A stretch of 64,000 nucleotides of DNA from Sinomicrobium weinanense (GCF_018863395.1 NZ_JAHKRR010000001.1:930001-994000), one strand, 5' to 3'; counted from the stretch's first letter, positions 27,810 through 35,996 are shown. Notes: a model not told the origin generated them from the letters alone. Translations and numbers: made by a program.

Positions 27810-28286
27810 ATGAAAAAATTATTTGTATTCCTTATCATTGTCCTGGGGGGTATTACAGTATCACAGGCACAACTGATATCACCAAATGCCCTGGGACTCC
27901 GTATAGGGGATAGCGATGGCTTTGGTGCAGAGATATCTTACCAGAGAGCCCTGAAAAGCGACACCCGACTGGAACTGGACCTGGGATGGAGGGATTCCGA
28001 CCATGTAGACGCCTATAAACTCACTGCCCTGCATCAATGGGTATGGAACATTGACGGTGGTTTCAACTGGTTTGCAGGTGCCGGTGGAGGAATCGGGAGC
28101 TATGATTACGACTATATCGACGAAAGCGGAACCTTTCTTTTCGCTGCCGGGGATATTGGTATTGAGTACAATTTTGATATCCCGCTGGTACTTTCCCTGG
28201 ACATGAGGCCGGAACTCGGCTTTACGGACGAGTACCGGGACGACCTGGACCTGGACATTGCTCTCGGGATCAGGTTCCAGTTTTAA
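27810..28286 (+). CDS. small outer-membrane beta-barrel protein, paralogue 1
   Basis: 158 residues with a Sec signal peptide ending SQAQ. The mature part has alternating amphipathic strands (RLELDLGWRD, FNWFAGAGGGIG, LVLSLDMRPELGF, IALGIRFQF) and ends in a terminal Phe, the sorting signature of outer-membrane barrels. About eight strands are likely. The start at 27810 (MKKLFVFLII) is set by the signal peptide; an upstream ATG at 27759 is not used. The next gene is a close paralogue in tandem. Function unknown; the strongly acidic loops (DDLDLDIAL) are shared by both. Confidence 0.8.
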   Translation: MKKLFVFLIIVLGGITVSQAQLISPNALGLRIGDSDGFGAEISYQRALKSDTRLELDLGWRDSDHVDAYKLTALHQWVWNIDGGFNWFAGAGGGIGSYDYDYIDESGTFLFAAGDIGIEYNFDIPLVLSLDMRPELGFTDEYRDDLDLDIALGIRFQF

Positions 28287-28414
28287 ATTTTCCCCGGCTG
28301 ACTTACAGGGTTTTGTAGTTAAATCTGCAAATTTGATGTCGGTTTTTGGGAGGATCAATTGAGAAAAAATCCATATATTGCATATATTGGACCATTAATT
28401 TAATAGTATCTGTT

Positions 28415-28891
28415 ATGAAGAAATTGATTTTTTTAGCTGTTTTATCATTGGGATTTATGGCGACTTCCCAGGCACAGGAGATCTCTCCGAATGCCATAGG
28501 GCTTCGTTTAGGGGATAGTGATGGCTTTGGTGCAGAAATCTCTTATCAAAGAGCATTGGGAGCCAACAACCGTCTGGAACTCGATCTCGGATGGAGAGAT
28601 TCGAAACATACAGACGCTTTTAAACTCACAGGTTTATACCAGTGGGTTTGGAACCTCGAAGGTAATTTTAACTGGTATGCCGGTGCCGGTGGCGGCCTGG
28701 GAGGCTACGACAATAATAAAATCGACGATAGCGGCGCTTTCTTTTTCGTAGCAGGTGATGTAGGTATTGAATACGATTTCGATATTCCGCTTATGTTGTC
28801 CCTGGATTTTCGTCCTGAACTCGGTTTTACCGATGAATACCGGGATGGATTGGACCTGGACATCGCACTGGGTATCAGATACCAGTTCTAA
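28415..28891 (+). CDS. small outer-membrane beta-barrel protein, paralogue 2
   Basis: Also 158 residues, with a signal peptide ending SQAQ, and colinear with the gene 128 bp upstream: both contain GDSDGFGAEISYQRAL, LELDLGWRDS, GFTDEYRD and LDLDIALGIR. Differences cluster in the predicted loops (YDYDYIDESGTF in copy 1 versus YDNNKIDDSGAF here). This is a tandem duplication, probably recent as nearly all strands are preserved. It ends in Phe. The ATG at 28415 is chosen on the signal peptide. Terminator follows. Confidence 0.8.
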   Translation: MKKLIFLAVLSLGFMATSQAQEISPNAIGLRLGDSDGFGAEISYQRALGANNRLELDLGWRDSKHTDAFKLTGLYQWVWNLEGNFNWYAGAGGGLGGYDNNKIDDSGAFFFVAGDVGIEYDFDIPLMLSLDFRPELGFTDEYRDGLDLDIALGIRYQF

Positions 28892-28910
28892 AAATAAACG
28901 TTTATAATTT

Positions 28911-28948
28911 ATGCTCCCGGGAAACACTGCTTTTCCGGGAGCATTTTT
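28911..28948 (+). terminator. terminator after the beta-barrel pair
   Basis: ATGCTCCCGGGA pairs with TCCGGGAGCAT, then TTTTTAT. Confidence 0.82.
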
Positions 28949-29046
28949 ATTGGTACCCTTTATATCTTTGAGGAACTGTCCATTTTATTGCACAGGGATA
29001 GGATTTTAGTGGTTTATTATTACCTTTAGGTCCAAAATCAACCAGA

Positions 29047-30198
29047 ATGCGCAGAAAAAGTTTTTATCTTATTACAGGCTCTTTTTTTCTTATCACAGCA
29101 ATTTCCTGCCACTCGTCCCGAAAGGATAAGGCAGGAGACAATTCACAAAAACAAGTTCCGGATAGCATCACTTCCTGCGAAACAGGGCTGCCGGACCGGT
29201 TCTCTGCAGGCAGGGAGAACTCCACAAACATTCCGAAGGGAGAAGCTTCCCTTGAAGGGATGGTATGGATCCCCGGTGGCGAATTTACTATGGGGGCAAG
29301 TGATGATGAAGGCCGTCCGGATGAATATCCCGCGCATCAAGTAAAGGTCAACGGTTTCTGGATGGATGAAACCGAGGTGACCAATGCACAGTTCAGGGAA
29401 TTTACAGAGGCCACGGGCTACGTGACCACGGCAGAGCAGGCCCCGAAATGGGAAGACATCAAAGAACAACTGCCTCCGGGCACTCCTAAACCTCATGATA
29501 GTTTACTCGTAGCTTCATCCCTTGTATTTACACCGCCCGATCATCCTGTTCCCCTGAACAATGCGGCTCAGTGGTGGAGCTGGGTAAAAGGTGCCGACTG
29601 GAAGCATCCCAACGGCCCGGAAAGCAGTATTGAAGGAAAAGGCAACTATCCCGTAGTGCATATTTCATGGGATGATGCCAAAGCCTATGCCCGATGGGCC
29701 GGAAAAAGGCTCCCGACCGAAGCCGAATGGGAGTTTGCCTCCCGCGGAGGACTGGACGACAACAAATACCCCTGGGGCAATGAGGATATCGAATCGGGAA
29801 AACCCAAAGCCAATACCTGGCAGGGTACGTTTCCCAATAAAAATACCGATTGGGACCAATACGACCTGGCGGCTCCCGTAAGGTCTTTTTCACCTAACGG
29901 TTACGGCCTGTATGACATGGCCGGGAATGTCTGGGAGTGGTGTGCAGACTGGTATCGTGACGATTATTACAAAAAACTGAATAACACCACCGCCGAAAAC
30001 CCCACAGGACCGGATAACAGTTATGACCCGATGGAGCCCACAGTGCCCAAAAAAGTCATTCGCGGCGGTTCTTTTTTGTGCAATGCATCCTATTGCAAGG
30101 GCTACCGGGTGACCTCCCGTATGAAGTCCTCTCCGGACACCGGAATGCAGCATACGGGGTTCAGGTGTGTCAGTGATAAACCAAAAACAGGAAAGTAG
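29047..30198 (+). CDS. formylglycine-generating-enzyme-like lipoprotein
   Basis: 383 residues: lipoprotein signal with Cys21 (ITAISC), then a complete SUMF1/FGE-sulfatase domain starting at GMVWIPGGEFTMGAS. Conserved FGE blocks are GFWMDETEVTNAQFREF, YPVVHISWDDAKAYARWAGKRLPTEAEWEFA and GYGLYDMAGNVWEWCADWY. The region GGSFLCNASYCKGYR carries Cys345 and Cys350, with the same spacing as the two active-site cysteines of human FGE (336 and 341). It therefore may oxidise the sulfatase cysteine to formylglycine, in the periplasm. No sulfatase is in the window, so its partners must be elsewhere; many FGE-fold proteins are not enzymes, but the cysteine pair argues for activity. Confidence 0.85.
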   Translation: MRRKSFYLITGSFFLITAISCHSSRKDKAGDNSQKQVPDSITSCETGLPDRFSAGRENSTNIPKGEASLEGMVWIPGGEFTMGASDDEGRPDEYPAHQVKVNGFWMDETEVTNAQFREFTEATGYVTTAEQAPKWEDIKEQLPPGTPKPHDSLLVASSLVFTPPDHPVPLNNAAQWWSWVKGADWKHPNGPESSIEGKGNYPVVHISWDDAKAYARWAGKRLPTEAEWEFASRGGLDDNKYPWGNEDIESGKPKANTWQGTFPNKNTDWDQYDLAAPVRSFSPNGYGLYDMAGNVWEWCADWYRDDYYKKLNNTTAENPTGPDNSYDPMEPTVPKKVIRGGSFLCNASYCKGYRVTSRMKSSPDTGMQHTGFRCVSDKPKTGK

Positions 30199-30205
30199 GG
30201 TTATG

Positions 30206-30284
30206 AAGGACTTAGGACTGCAAGACATAAGACTTAGGACCTTATGTAATCGTCATACGCCATAAGTCGTGTAGTCTTATGTCA
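30206..30284. repeat. GGACTTA-type heptamer array with inverted arm
   Basis: GAC recurs at 30209, 30216, 30224, 30231 and 30238 (spacings 7, 8, 7, 7) in a run rich in TAGGACT and ATAAGAC. A facing arm with GTC at 7-8 bp spacing lies at 30265-30284. GACATAAGAC and GTCTTATGTC pair perfectly. Confidence 0.55.
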
Positions 30285-30310
30285 GCCCATCAATATACAA
30301 ATCATTCTGA

Positions 30311-31162
30311 ATGAAGACCATAAGAATAACCGGAGTGCCGGAGCATTTTAACCTTCCCTGGCACCTTGCCATGGAAGAAGGAGCGTTTGAAAAAAGAGGT
30401 ATTGACCTTCAATGGGCAGATACGCCCGAAGGTACCGGAAAGATGTGTCAGATGTTACGCGAAGGAACTACAGATATGGCCATCATTCTCACCGAAGGGA
30501 TCGTAAAGGATATTACGGCCGGAAACCCTTCAAAGATCGTTCAAACCTATATAGAAACCCCATTGATCTGGGGTATCCATGTTGCAGCAGGATCTCCGTA
30601 TCAAAAGACTGAGGCCCTGGAAAACACAAAAGTGGCGATCAGCCGTTTCGGGTCCGGTTCTCACCTGATGTCTTTTGTCAATGCGAGGAATATGGGCTGG
30701 GATATCAATACACTGAAATTCGAGGTCATCAATACCATCGAAGGGGCCGTAGATGCCCTTACGGCAGGTAATGCCGACTATTTTATGTGGGAACGTTTTA
30801 TGACCAAACCCCTGGTAGACCAGGAGATATTCCGCCGTATCGGGGACTGCCCTACCCCCTGGCCCTGTTTTGTCATCGCGGTACGGAACGGGATACTCGA
30901 AAAAGACCGGAATATCGTAAAACACATCCTGGAAGTGATCAACACCTATACCGCCGATTTTAAGCAGATCCCCAGCATAGACCGGACCCTGGCCAACCGG
31001 TTCGACCAGAAGACGGAAGATATACGGGAATGGTTGACCTTAACGGAATGGAGCCAGGATACAATGTCCCCGGAAACCCTGAAAACCGTGCAGGACCAAT
31101 TATCGGAACTGGACCTTATCCCGGAAAAACTGTCTTACGAAAAAGTAGTGTCCCCGGTGTAA
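30311..31162 (+). CDS. substrate-binding-protein-like domain without signal peptide
   Basis: 283 residues with the periplasmic-binding-protein fold of the NMT1/ThiY/SsuA type: MKTIRITGVPEHFNLPWHLAMEEGAFEKRGID, GTTDMAIILTEG, and VAISRFGSGSHLMSFVNARN are family blocks. Members normally are exported and feed ABC importers, but there is no signal peptide or lipobox, and no permease or ATPase gene is adjacent. It is likely cytosolic, perhaps a metabolic or sensory protein built on this fold. No known ligand. It stands alone, with a repeat-filled gap upstream and the toxin-antitoxin pair 51 bp downstream. Confidence 0.78.
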   Translation: MKTIRITGVPEHFNLPWHLAMEEGAFEKRGIDLQWADTPEGTGKMCQMLREGTTDMAIILTEGIVKDITAGNPSKIVQTYIETPLIWGIHVAAGSPYQKTEALENTKVAISRFGSGSHLMSFVNARNMGWDINTLKFEVINTIEGAVDALTAGNADYFMWERFMTKPLVDQEIFRRIGDCPTPWPCFVIAVRNGILEKDRNIVKHILEVINTYTADFKQIPSIDRTLANRFDQKTEDIREWLTLTEWSQDTMSPETLKTVQDQLSELDLIPEKLSYEKVVSPV

Positions 31163-31191
31163 ATGATTTACATTACTTTTAATAGGTATCG

Positions 31192-31199
31192 TATTTTTG
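31192..31199 (+). promoter_or_regulatory. -7 motif for the toxin-antitoxin pair
   Basis: TATTTTTG fits TAnnTTTG and places the transcript start within about 10 nt of the antitoxin ATG. A second match, TAAATTTG at 31202-31209, would give a leaderless message. No good -33 element is seen. Confidence 0.35.
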
Positions 31200-31213
31200 A
31201 TTAAATTTGATAT

Positions 31214-31441
31214 ATGAAACACCTCACACTTAACATACCTGATAAATTAAATCTTGATGAACGAGAAATAAAGAGGTTTCTAGCGGCAAAAATGTATGAG
31301 TTTGGAAAACTTTCACTGGGACAAGCTGCGGAACTGGCCGGGCTGTCCAAAATTGCTTTTACAGAAATATTAGCGGACTACGATGTTTCATTAATTAATC
31401 ATCCTTCTTCAGATATATTAAGAGATGCCGCTCAATTCTGA
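31214..31441 (+). CDS. UPF0175-family antitoxin
   Basis: 75 residues; the family pattern is a short N-terminal strand followed by helix-turn-helix-like segments (EIKRFLAAKMYEFGKLSLGQAAELAGLSKIAFTEIL), here complete, ending in a tail that usually wraps the toxin. It overlaps the next gene by 17 bp, typical for a translationally coupled antitoxin-toxin pair. Base composition is lower in G+C than surrounding genes, in line with horizontal transfer. It should bind both the operator upstream and the DUF3368 toxin. Confidence 0.8.
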   Translation: MKHLTLNIPDKLNLDEREIKRFLAAKMYEFGKLSLGQAAELAGLSKIAFTEILADYDVSLINHPSSDILRDAAQF

Positions 31442-31889
31442 AATTATTATTTCTGATACAAGTTGCCTGATTCTTTTGAGTAAAATTGATGAGTTAGAGT
31501 TATTGAAAAAAATGGGGGAAACCATTTATATAACCTCTACAATTCATAAAGAATTTGGGAAGAAATTACCCAATTGGATCAAGGTCAAAAAACTAAAAGA
31601 CAATCATTACCAAAAAATTCTTGAAATGGATCTGGATCCTGGTGAAGCAAGTGCCATTGCTTTATCACTTGATCTTGAGAATGCCGTACTTATATTAGAC
31701 GACCTTAAAGGAAGAAAGGTTGCAGAACGATTACAACTGAAATACTCGGGAACATTTGGTTTGATTCTAAGAGCAAAACAAGAAGGTATTGTAAATCACG
31801 TACGACCTATACTGGAAAAAATAAGGATGACAAATTTTCGGTTTGATGAAAATTTATTCAAAATCATAATAGAAGAATCCGGAGAGTAA
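31425..31889 (+). CDS. DUF3368 PIN-like toxin
   Basis: 154 residues of the DUF3368 family, a PIN-like nuclease fold paired with UPF0175 antitoxins. Acidic positions expected for metal binding are visible: IISDTSCLILLSK near the N-terminus, DPGEASAIALSLDLENAVLILDDLKGRKVA in the middle. KYSGTFGLILRAKQEGIV is the conserved C-terminal block. The start ATGCCGCTC lies inside the antitoxin gene. Low G+C, like its partner. Likely an RNase; target unknown. Confidence 0.82.
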   Translation: MPLNSEIIISDTSCLILLSKIDELELLKKMGETIYITSTIHKEFGKKLPNWIKVKKLKDNHYQKILEMDLDPGEASAIALSLDLENAVLILDDLKGRKVAERLQLKYSGTFGLILRAKQEGIVNHVRPILEKIRMTNFRFDENLFKIIIEESGE

Positions 31890-31933
31890 AAATTTATCGT
31901 TTATCCTTGTCCTCTCCGACTACTTCTTATAAA

Positions 31934-32599
31934 TCACCACTGTATAGCAGCTTTACCCACACTCTCCAGGTATCCATTGGCCTTGCTAAAGTGTTTGTTA
32001 CCGAACCAGAACCCCCGGTTGGCACTTAACGGTGACGGGTGGCCGGTTTCCAGCACCAGGTGTTTGCTTCTGTCTATCTTGCTCCCCTTTTTTTTGGCAT
32101 AACCGCCCCAAAGCATAAACACCATGTTTTCCTTTTCTTCAGATACTTTTTGTATCACGGCATCCGTAAATGTTTCCCATCCCCTGTTCTGGTGGCTACC
32201 AGCCTGGTGGGCCCGTACGGTAAGGGTGGCATTGAGCAGAAGTACGCCCTGGTCGGCCCAGCGTTCGAGGTTACCGCTCTTGGGATAAGGAGTCCCGAGA
32301 TCTGCTTCTATTTCCCGGAAAATATTGATCAGCGAAGGTGGATGGGCTATACCATCATTCACTGAAAAACAAAGCCCGTTGGCCTGTCCCGGGCCATGAT
32401 ACGGGTCCTGTCCGATGATCACCACTTTTATATCGTCAAAACGGCAATGATCAAAAGCGGCAAATATTTCACTGCCCCTGGGATAACATTTGTGTTGGGT
32501 ATATTCATTCCTTACAAAGCCTGCAAGGGATTCGAAATAGGGCTTTTCAAATTCCGGTTGTAGCCGGGCTTTCCAGCCAGGGTCTATGTTTACGTTCAT
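31934..32599 (-). CDS. ung: uracil-DNA glycosylase, family 1
   Basis: Removes uracil from DNA in base-excision repair. From the ATG at 32599 (MNVNIDPGWKARL) it has 221 residues, normal for Ung; an in-frame ATG at 32671 would sit upstream of the promoter motif. Catalytic Asp65 lies in GQDPYHGPGQANGLCFS, and the intercalation loop HPSPLSANRGFWF is intact. A single gene, convergent with the toxin gene. Confidence 0.95.
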   Translation of the reverse strand: MNVNIDPGWKARLQPEFEKPYFESLAGFVRNEYTQHKCYPRGSEIFAAFDHCRFDDIKVVIIGQDPYHGPGQANGLCFSVNDGIAHPPSLINIFREIEADLGTPYPKSGNLERWADQGVLLLNATLTVRAHQAGSHQNRGWETFTDAVIQKVSEEKENMVFMLWGGYAKKKGSKIDRSKHLVLETGHPSPLSANRGFWFGNKHFSKANGYLESVGKAAIQW

Positions 32600-32619
32600 A
32601 TTTTTGGGTTTGTCGCTTT

Positions 32620-32651
32620 CAAAAATACTTATTCTACAGGATTTGGGCAAA
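32620..32651 (-). promoter_or_regulatory. promoter of ung
   Basis: Minus strand: TTTG, 20-bp spacer, TATTTTTG. This is one base from the consensus spacing and predicts a leader of about 14 nt before the ATG at 32599. Confidence 0.58.
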
Positions 32652-32849
32652 GAATTAAAAGCGCACGACAAGTTACCTTACCGCTAAAATCCCATAAAAC
32701 ATGGATATTTACAGGTAAAATCGGCGAATGTCCGTTACATCCGTGTCCCATCCCCCACCTCGGGAAGGCTTTTATCGCAACAAATCCCCGGTTCGTATCC
32801 GAAAACATCTCTTTGGTAGCTACTTTAATTCTATAATCCCTAAAAAGGT

Positions 32850-32857
32850 TAACTTTG
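32850..32857 (+). promoter_or_regulatory. -7 motif for the LytS/LytTR operon
   Basis: TAACTTTG fits TAnnTTTG and starts transcription about 15 nt before the ATG at 32879. No clear -33 element. Confidence 0.45.
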
Positions 32858-32878
32858 AGAGGATACAGAAAACAATAC

Positions 32879-33889
32879 ATGGCCTTTCCCCTTAAATCCA
32901 AATACACCACACCTCTTCTCCACGGAATAATCTGGTGTGGTATTATGGTCCTCCCTTTTATAATAAGGAGTCCCGATGGCAATGTTTTTCCCCCGGCTTT
33001 TACCCTTATAGCCAATATCATACACCTGGGGCTGTTCTATTTCAATGCCCTGTATCTCTTTCCGAAGCTGATGAACCGCAAATGGTGGTGGCTTTATATC
33101 ATCAGTGCTTTTGTGCTCATAGCCAGCATATTCCAGATCAAATCTTTGCTCTTAAGGCTCCTGGCTCCGCCTGAAGTTGTTGTGTTGGAATATACGAACG
33201 CTTTGATAGGTTCGCCCATCATTCTGTTTTTTATAGTCAGTATCATATACAGGATCGTGGCAGACCGGATCAATTATGAAAAGCGGTTAAAAGAGCGCGA
33301 AGCCGAGCAGCTTTCTACCGAATTAAAGTTTCTCCGCTCCCAGATCAGTCCGCATTTTTTGTTTAATGTACTGAACAATATGGTATCCATGGCACGGCAT
33401 AAATCCGACAGGCTGGAACCGTCCCTCATCCGTCTTGCCGGGCTGATGCGGTATATGTTATACGAATCCGAAGCCAGGAAGGTCCCTTTGGCCCACGAGA
33501 TCGATTACCTGAAAAGTTATATCGAACTCCAGAAAATGAGGTTTGAAGACCATGTAAAGGTTACTACGGATATTGATTACGAAGACCATTCGGAAACCAT
33601 AGAACCCATGCTGCTGATCCCTTTTGTCGAAAACGCCTTTAAACACGGGGTAACATGGGTAGATCAGCCCTTTATTCACATAGAGCTCCATGTAAAGAAA
33701 GCTGCCCTTCACTTTTCGGTAAAGAACAAATTCAGTATGGATGAAGAACTGTCCAAAGATAAGGATTCGGGCATTGGCCTGGCCAATATACAAACACGTC
33801 TGCAATTACTGTATCCCGGTAAATACAAGCTGACGATAAATAATAGCGACGGAATATTTTATACACATCTAATTCTCCCTTTAACATGA
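32879..33889 (+). CDS. LytS-type sensor histidine kinase
   Basis: 336 residues. The N-terminal 140 contain four hydrophobic membrane segments (HGIIWCGIMVLPFII, FTLIANIIHLGLFYFNALYLF, WWWLYIISAFVLIASIF, NALIGSPIILFFIVSIIY). Then comes a His_kinase domain with the phospho-acceptor His159 in RSQISPHFLFNVLNNMVSMA, and a HATPase with IPFVENAFKHG and GIGLANIQTRL. There is no large extracellular domain, so the signal is probably sensed within the membrane. The ATG at 32879 is used; the frame upstream contains only a TTG at 32855, inside the -7 box. It overlaps its response regulator by 4 bp. Confidence 0.92.
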   Translation: MAFPLKSKYTTPLLHGIIWCGIMVLPFIIRSPDGNVFPPAFTLIANIIHLGLFYFNALYLFPKLMNRKWWWLYIISAFVLIASIFQIKSLLLRLLAPPEVVVLEYTNALIGSPIILFFIVSIIYRIVADRINYEKRLKEREAEQLSTELKFLRSQISPHFLFNVLNNMVSMARHKSDRLEPSLIRLAGLMRYMLYESEARKVPLAHEIDYLKSYIELQKMRFEDHVKVTTDIDYEDHSETIEPMLLIPFVENAFKHGVTWVDQPFIHIELHVKKAALHFSVKNKFSMDEELSKDKDSGIGLANIQTRLQLLYPGKYKLTINNSDGIFYTHLILPLT

Positions 33890-34602
33890 TACGTTGTATA
33901 GCAGTTGATGATGAAAAACCGGCACTCGACCTTCTGGAAGACAACATCCGGCAGGTGGCTTACCTGGAACTGGTAAAGCGCTGTAAAAATGCCATGGAGG
34001 CCATTGAAGTGCTCCAGTCAGAAAAAATAGACCTTATATTTCTCGATGTACAGATGCCCGGGCTGAGCGGCCTGCAATTTGTACAAACACTGATGGCTCC
34101 TCCCATGATCGTCCTGGTTACTGCATATGAAAAATACGCCCTTGAAGGATTTAACCTGGATGTTGTGGATTACCTGGTAAAACCTGTTGCCCTGGAACGT
34201 TTTATCAGGGCCTGTAACAAGGCCAAGGCCCTTTTTGACCTGAGGCAATCCAAAACCCCACAGGCAGACAGCAGTATCCGCGACCACTTTTTTGTCCATG
34301 TGGAATACGGGCTTGTAAAGATCGTTGTGGATGACATTCTTTACGTGGAGGGCTTAAAAGACTACATTAAGATCCATTTATCGTCTGCTTCCCGGCCGGT
34401 TGTTACCAGGATGAGCCTTAAAGCCATGATGGAACAACTTCCTGACGACCGGTTTATACGCACACATAAGTCTTATATTGTGTCTATTCCCCGGGTGACT
34501 TCCATTAAGCGCGATCTGCTCTATATCGGCGACATAGAGATCCCCGTAAGTGAATCTTATAAAGAGAGCATGGCAAGGATACTGGGCCGCTCCAAAAACT
34601 GA
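33886..34602 (+). CDS. LytTR-family response regulator
   Basis: 238 residues: receiver domain with phospho-acceptor Asp54 in LIFLDVQMPGLSG and switch residues in VLVTAYEKYALEGF, then a LytTR DNA-binding domain from about residue 140 (FFVHVEYGLVKIVVDDILYVEGLKDYIKI, FIRTHKSYIVSIPRVTSI). It starts within the kinase stop codon (ATGA), so the two are co-translated. Targets unknown; the small envelope genes just downstream are candidates by position only. Confidence 0.93.
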   Translation: MIRCIAVDDEKPALDLLEDNIRQVAYLELVKRCKNAMEAIEVLQSEKIDLIFLDVQMPGLSGLQFVQTLMAPPMIVLVTAYEKYALEGFNLDVVDYLVKPVALERFIRACNKAKALFDLRQSKTPQADSSIRDHFFVHVEYGLVKIVVDDILYVEGLKDYIKIHLSSASRPVVTRMSLKAMMEQLPDDRFIRTHKSYIVSIPRVTSIKRDLLYIGDIEIPVSESYKESMARILGRSKN

Positions 34603-34752
34603 AGTCGCTACATTTCACCCTTTCGTCTCTTTGTTTTCCCCGTTGGTATACTTCAAAAAAAACCGATGGACATAGTCATTACTTTTATTTCAGCAATCGT
34701 AAAAATCCGGTAGCTACGATTCAGAAAATGAAATGTTTAACTTTTAAAATTT

Positions 34753-35055
34753 ATGACTATGATATTCGGATTCATCATTTTTACCCGACTGTTATTTATT
34801 GCTTGTATGGTATTTGTCATCGGGCATGAATTCGGTTCTTTTTCAAAAAACCGGGTATTGCGAAGGATTACCAGAGTAGCAGCTATTCTGGCTGTTGTTC
34901 TGTTCTTTTTCTCTACGGGATTTGCCATGCGCGGTACTCCCTGGAGGGGACATTGTTTTGATCCGCAGGGTCGTCATTACAAAGACAGTACTATGACCCA
35001 CCAGGGATACTACAATAAACCATACCATCTGCAATCAAATAACGCTGAACAGTAG
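34753..35055 (+). CDS. small membrane protein, unknown
   Basis: 100 residues with two hydrophobic segments (MIFGFIIFTRLLFIACMVFVIG and the stretch VAAILAVVLFFFSTGFAM) and a hydrophilic C-terminal tail rich in His, Tyr and Gln. I recognise no family. An inverted repeat AATCGTA...TACGATT lies upstream at 34696. The gene follows the LytTR regulator by 150 bp and has its own terminator. Confidence 0.6.
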   Translation: MTMIFGFIIFTRLLFIACMVFVIGHEFGSFSKNRVLRRITRVAAILAVVLFFFSTGFAMRGTPWRGHCFDPQGRHYKDSTMTHQGYYNKPYHLQSNNAEQ

Positions 35056-35080
35056 ATGTATATACTATATGTATACATCG

Positions 35081-35113
35081 AAACCGGTACCTGGCTACCC
35101 GGTACCGGTTTTT
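35081..35113 (+). terminator. terminator after the small membrane protein
   Basis: AACCGGTACC pairs with GGTACCGGTT, then TTTTTA. A second hairpin, GATGTATA with TATACATC, precedes it at 35055-35079. Confidence 0.8.
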
Positions 35114-35217
35114 ATCTTTTGACACTTCAACCTGTTTAAAGAAAGTCATTTTTTATCCTGTACAATCTCTGATGTAGCCGGGCCTTTCCGGTTCGGTATA
35201 CCCACTCCCCTTTTGTT

Positions 35218-35736
35218 ATGAAAACGTTCATATTTATTTTTATCGCAAGTATGTTTTCCGTAAACGCCGTGCTTTCCCAACCTGTCGTTCTTATCAAAGG
35301 GAGCAAGGCTCCAGGCATGGTCATGGAAATGGTAGAACAATTTATGGAACACCTGGATATCGTGGAAAACATACACCTCACGATAAGTTTCACCAGCCAT
35401 GTGCCGAAAAACATGAAAGGAATAACCTTTTGCCTGGATTCTCCCAAACCAGATGGCTATCATCATATTGCCGTATGGCTGGATATAGATTTGAGCTTAA
35501 TGCAAAACCTTGTCGTTCTGGCGCATGAAATGGTTCATGTAAAACAGTATGCCAAAGAAGAGCTCATCATGATAAACCGGGAATGGGTTGCCTGGAAAGG
35601 AAAGCGCTACAAGGCAAAAGTATATAGCCGGAAAATGCCCTGGGAAGTCGAGGCTTTCCGTTCTGATAATAAACTGGCCAAAAAGTACCGCACGGAAACA
35701 TCCGGTTCTCTCCCGGAACTGGCCTTGAATCCATAA
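35218..35736 (+). CDS. exported putative zinc metallopeptidase
   Basis: 172 residues with a signal peptide (MKTFIFIFIASMFSVNAVLS). The mature part holds LVVLAHEMVHVKQYAKEEL, an HExxH zinc motif with His103, Glu104 and His107, and a downstream Glu in MPWEVEAFRSD that could be the third ligand. Its length and pattern match small uncharacterised flavobacterial proteins with an HExxH motif. Activity is inferred from the motif alone. Confidence 0.65.
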   Translation: MKTFIFIFIASMFSVNAVLSQPVVLIKGSKAPGMVMEMVEQFMEHLDIVENIHLTISFTSHVPKNMKGITFCLDSPKPDGYHHIAVWLDIDLSLMQNLVVLAHEMVHVKQYAKEELIMINREWVAWKGKRYKAKVYSRKMPWEVEAFRSDNKLAKKYRTETSGSLPELALNP

Positions 35737-35764
35737 AATTTAAAAACACTGAAAAATCAATATT

Positions 35765-35986
35765 ATGAAAGCATATAAAGAACGAAAAATAATCCGCTGG
35801 ATACATATTATTTTAAGCATCCCGGTAATAGGGCTTATCTACGGGCCTGTTTACGAAATTCCCCGTGCTGTCACAGCTATTCGCTGGGTATTCTTTCCGG
35901 TTATCCTTATCTCGGGTTTCTGGATGTGGTACGGGCAATTTTTAAAACGATGGATTAAGAAAAAGTACCTGAAGAAAAGATCTTGA
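35765..35986 (+). CDS. small two-segment membrane protein, unknown
   Basis: 73 residues: positive N-terminus, a hydrophobic segment IHIILSIPVIGLIYGPVYEI, a second WVFFPVILISGFWMWYG, then a strongly basic tail RWIKKKYLKKRS. It is 28 bp after the metallopeptidase and probably co-transcribed. No family recognised. Confidence 0.6.
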   Translation: MKAYKERKIIRWIHIILSIPVIGLIYGPVYEIPRAVTAIRWVFFPVILISGFWMWYGQFLKRWIKKKYLKKRS

Positions 35987-35996
35987 AACAGCTATC

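Noticed and set aside
32855-32878. TTG start of the LytS-type kinase at 32855
   Set aside because: It lies inside the -7 box; the ATG at 32879 fits both promoter and protein.
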